A DNA stretch of 64,000 nucleotides from UBA4408 sp002389785 (GTDB lineage: Bacteria > Bacteroidota > Bacteroidia > UBA4408). The notes under the pieces are model-generated. The model did no database searches, was not told the DNA's origin, and worked only from the letters and a program-made list of their open reading frames with translations. The first letter of the stretch is position 1; every line of letters begins with the position of its first letter. A program made the position numbers and the translations under genes. Below are positions 62,376-64,000 of this stretch, in pieces. Where the stretch lies: NCBI GenBank assembly GCA_035438985.1, contig DAORJK010000003.1, positions 248,001-312,000 on the forward strand, written 5' to 3'.

Positions 62376-64000
62376 TTATTTTTGAAGCACAATTTTTTGA
62401 AAGAAGGATCGATTTTCGTTTAGCACCTCAATAAAATACAATCCGTTTTCAAAAGTGTTTTGAATTTGCAAACCATTGTTGAGAGCAGCAGGAAGCACTT
62501 CAGATTGATACACCAGCTTTCCACTAATATCTGTAATTCGTATAGAGGAAGCAGTATTTAAATTGTGTAGAACCAAAGTAAAATCAGCACCGGCAGGATT
62601 GGGAGAAACCTCGAGCTGGTCGATTTCGGCATCAAGCTTTTGTGTACCAACAGTACTGTTAATAACTACCAAAGCAGCATCATCGCAACTTGCAGCATCG
62701 TTGTCAACATCCACCAAAACCGCAATATGATATTCAGTACCCGACACAAAATTGCCGGTAGCAGTAAAGGTATATTCAAGACTATCGCCGGCCGAAAGCA
62801 AAAAAGAAGGAGTTTCATGTGCCAGTAAAACACCGTTTACAAAGCAATATAAATTGAATCCCGAGAGCTGTGTGGTTCCGGAATTTTTAACCCAAACTTT
62901 CAACGGGGTAGAAGAGTTTAAGCCGGCATTGTTAACAGGGTTTGAAATACGCAAAGCGGCAGCATTTACCAGTGAGTCACCGTCAATAAAAGTGGCCGAT
63001 TTTTCCACAACAAAGGCATGAATTTTATAATGTGGTTCTGTGTGACTGCCGCCATTGTAACCAGTATTTAGCAAGTTTACATAGGGTTGTAAAGTATAGT
63101 CTACAGACATTGCTTGGCCCGCGACAAAATAGCTGTTTAAGTTTACCATAAATGGATCAACACCTTGTCCAGGACACCAACCAGCACGATTGTAAGTCCA
63201 GGTACCCGGCTGATTGTTGCAAGCATTTTGGGCACAGTTTGCTTTCCACAAAACATGGTTAGCAACAGTAGTTCCATTGATTTGTACTGTATGGGTTTTT
63301 TGTGAAAACTCAGCAGCGTTGTCGGTATTGGCTTGTCCATGACCGGTGTTGGTCATTCGAAGTTCTGCCTCCATAGTTTGTGGTGAAACGAATATAGTTT
63401 GTAAGGGTAAATCATAACTAATTCCCGGATCGCCGTACACCCAATTGTCATTTTCCCACAAGCGGGTAATTTTCTGAAAAGGAAAAGGGGAGGGGCTTTC
63501 GACAAAATCAAGCGTTACATTTAATAACCAACCGGAAGCGCCCCACACTTGGATATAGGATTCAAAATCGCAACTTCCCTGAAGTAAGGACTTAAAACTA
63601 GTAACATCAATTGTCCATGGGCCACAAGCCTTTCCATAGGGAGTAATAAAGCGCGCTAGTTCATAGGTTTGCCCATTTTTTACTAACGAAATTTTTGCAG
63701 GTTGGTCCCAAGGATCACAGCCGGAAGAAGGGCATGCAACGCTAATTTTCATAATGATTTGACTAAATCGGGAATTATTATCAGGAAGAGGCATGATGGC
63801 ATGTTGGCTTTGACCAAAAACGCCGAAATTATGTCGTGCAGCAGTAAAAATGGGCAAGGAATAAATTCCATTTGCCGGTTTGTTTAATGTAAAAGCAACG
63901 GTATCATTGAGTGAATTGTTATCAGCAGCCAGTGTTGTAAAAACCTTTAGGTTGCTACTATTTCCCACACTTTCGAGCACATCGTGAAAAGAATAAACAT
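62376..64000 (-). CDS. PNGase F-like secreted protein with type IX sorting domain (N-terminus cut by window edge)
   Basis: The frame stays open to the right edge, so the N-terminus and signal peptide are missing; 540 residues are visible. The first ~180 residues look like the N-glycanase N-terminal domain (GCDPWDQPAKISLV and YELARFITPYGKACGPW). The next ~170 look like its C-terminal domain (MEAELRMTNTGHGQ, HTVQINGT, GTWTYNRAGWCPG). A CARDB-like beta domain follows, and the last ~80 residues are a type A sorting domain (LEVSPNPAGADFTL ... GLYFIEVLN ... KIVLQK). PNGase F removes N-glycans from glycoproteins by cutting the Asn-glycan amide. The protein should be exported by the type IX system. 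Catalytic Asp/Glu could not be placed with certainty. A 248-bp gap precedes its stop with nothing recognised after the terminator. Confidence 0.85.
   Translation of the reverse strand, partial: VYSFHDVLESVGNSSNLKVFTTLAADNNSLNDTVAFTLNKPANGIYSLPIFTAARHNFGVFGQSQHAIMPLPDNNSRFSQIIMKISVACPSSGCDPWDQPAKISLVKNGQTYELARFITPYGKACGPWTIDVTSFKSLLQGSCDFESYIQVWGASGWLLNVTLDFVESPSPFPFQKITRLWENDNWVYGDPGISYDLPLQTIFVSPQTMEAELRMTNTGHGQANTDNAAEFSQKTHTVQINGTTVANHVLWKANCAQNACNNQPGTWTYNRAGWCPGQGVDPFMVNLNSYFVAGQAMSVDYTLQPYVNLLNTGYNGGSHTEPHYKIHAFVVEKSATFIDGDSLVNAAALRISNPVNNAGLNSSTPLKVWVKNSGTTQLSGFNLYCFVNGVLLAHETPSFLLSAGDSLEYTFTATGNFVSGTEYHIAVLVDVDNDAASCDDAALVVINSTVGTQKLDAEIDQLEVSPNPAGADFTLVLHNLNTASSIRITDISGKLVYQSEVLPAALNNGLQIQNTFENGLYFIEVLNENRSFFQKIVLQK

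Noticed and set aside
1..64000. Search for CRISPR arrays, insertion sequences, integrases, phage genes and toxin-antitoxin pairs.
   Set aside because: No direct-repeat array, transposase, integrase or phage structural gene was found by reading both strands.

Overview
The window is AT-rich DNA from a member of the Bacteroidota, probably an environmental or metagenome-assembled genome (one 100-N scaffold gap is present). The evidence is a TonB-dependent receptor paired with a DUF4249 lipoprotein, a type IX secretion sorting domain, an Omp28-like lipoprotein, a DksA homologue without the zinc cysteines, DUF4175 beside ybeY, weak Shine-Dalgarno sequences, and several promoters of the Bacteroidota form TTG-N17-22-TAnnTTTG. 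No insertion sequence, phage gene, CRISPR array or rRNA gene was seen.

Layout. 1-17.2 kb is a surface-glycan region. On the minus strand are two polytopic membrane proteins, a DPM-like glycosyltransferase and two tandem lipoproteins. On the plus strand is a tight eight-gene operon: a GH16-like lipoprotein, two successive MBOAT acyltransferase + AlgJ/AlgX-like SGNH cassettes, a PIG-V-like mannosyltransferase, a GT2 enzyme and an ArnT-like enzyme. The likely job is assembly and O-acylation of a surface or exported polysaccharide. 17.3-30.3 kb is mostly housekeeping: a PolB-type exonuclease, a fused peptide-transporter ATPase, lspA, a DksA-like protein with a long Lys/Ala/Pro tail, ileS, a RidA protein, tRNA-Phe, a cysteine desulfurase, an M1 aminopeptidase and a biotin carrier. 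30.3-36.6 kb has a three-gene MacAB/Lol-like ABC export operon, an AsmA-like protein and a single-domain response regulator.

36.8-53.4 kb holds a porin-like barrel protein, mnmG, a methyltransferase gene with two perfect parS sites (one between the genes, one inside the coding sequence), the DUF4249/TonB receptor pair, ybeY, an RsbW-like ATPase, DUF4175, a second methyltransferase, gltX, folB, tRNA-Cys, a LutB-like protein and rpiB. The parS pair suggests that this segment lies near the chromosomal origin. A 527-bp, very AT-rich intergenic region follows (53,422-53,948). It carries four copies of TACTAACA and one perfect DnaA box, and genes run mainly away from it on both sides. It is either a nadA control region or a candidate origin.

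53.9-64 kb holds nadA, then an operon of a MORN-repeat protein, a multi-PAS HisKA_2-type histidine kinase (interrupted by the assembly gap) and a LytTR response regulator. An Omp28-like thioredoxin-fold lipoprotein follows, then a PNGase F-like secreted protein with a type IX sorting tail that runs off the right edge.

The most unusual items are the parS site inside a coding sequence, the TACTAACA cluster, the duplicated acylation cassettes led by a GH16-like lipoprotein, and a W-VK-KA module shared by two proteins of that operon.
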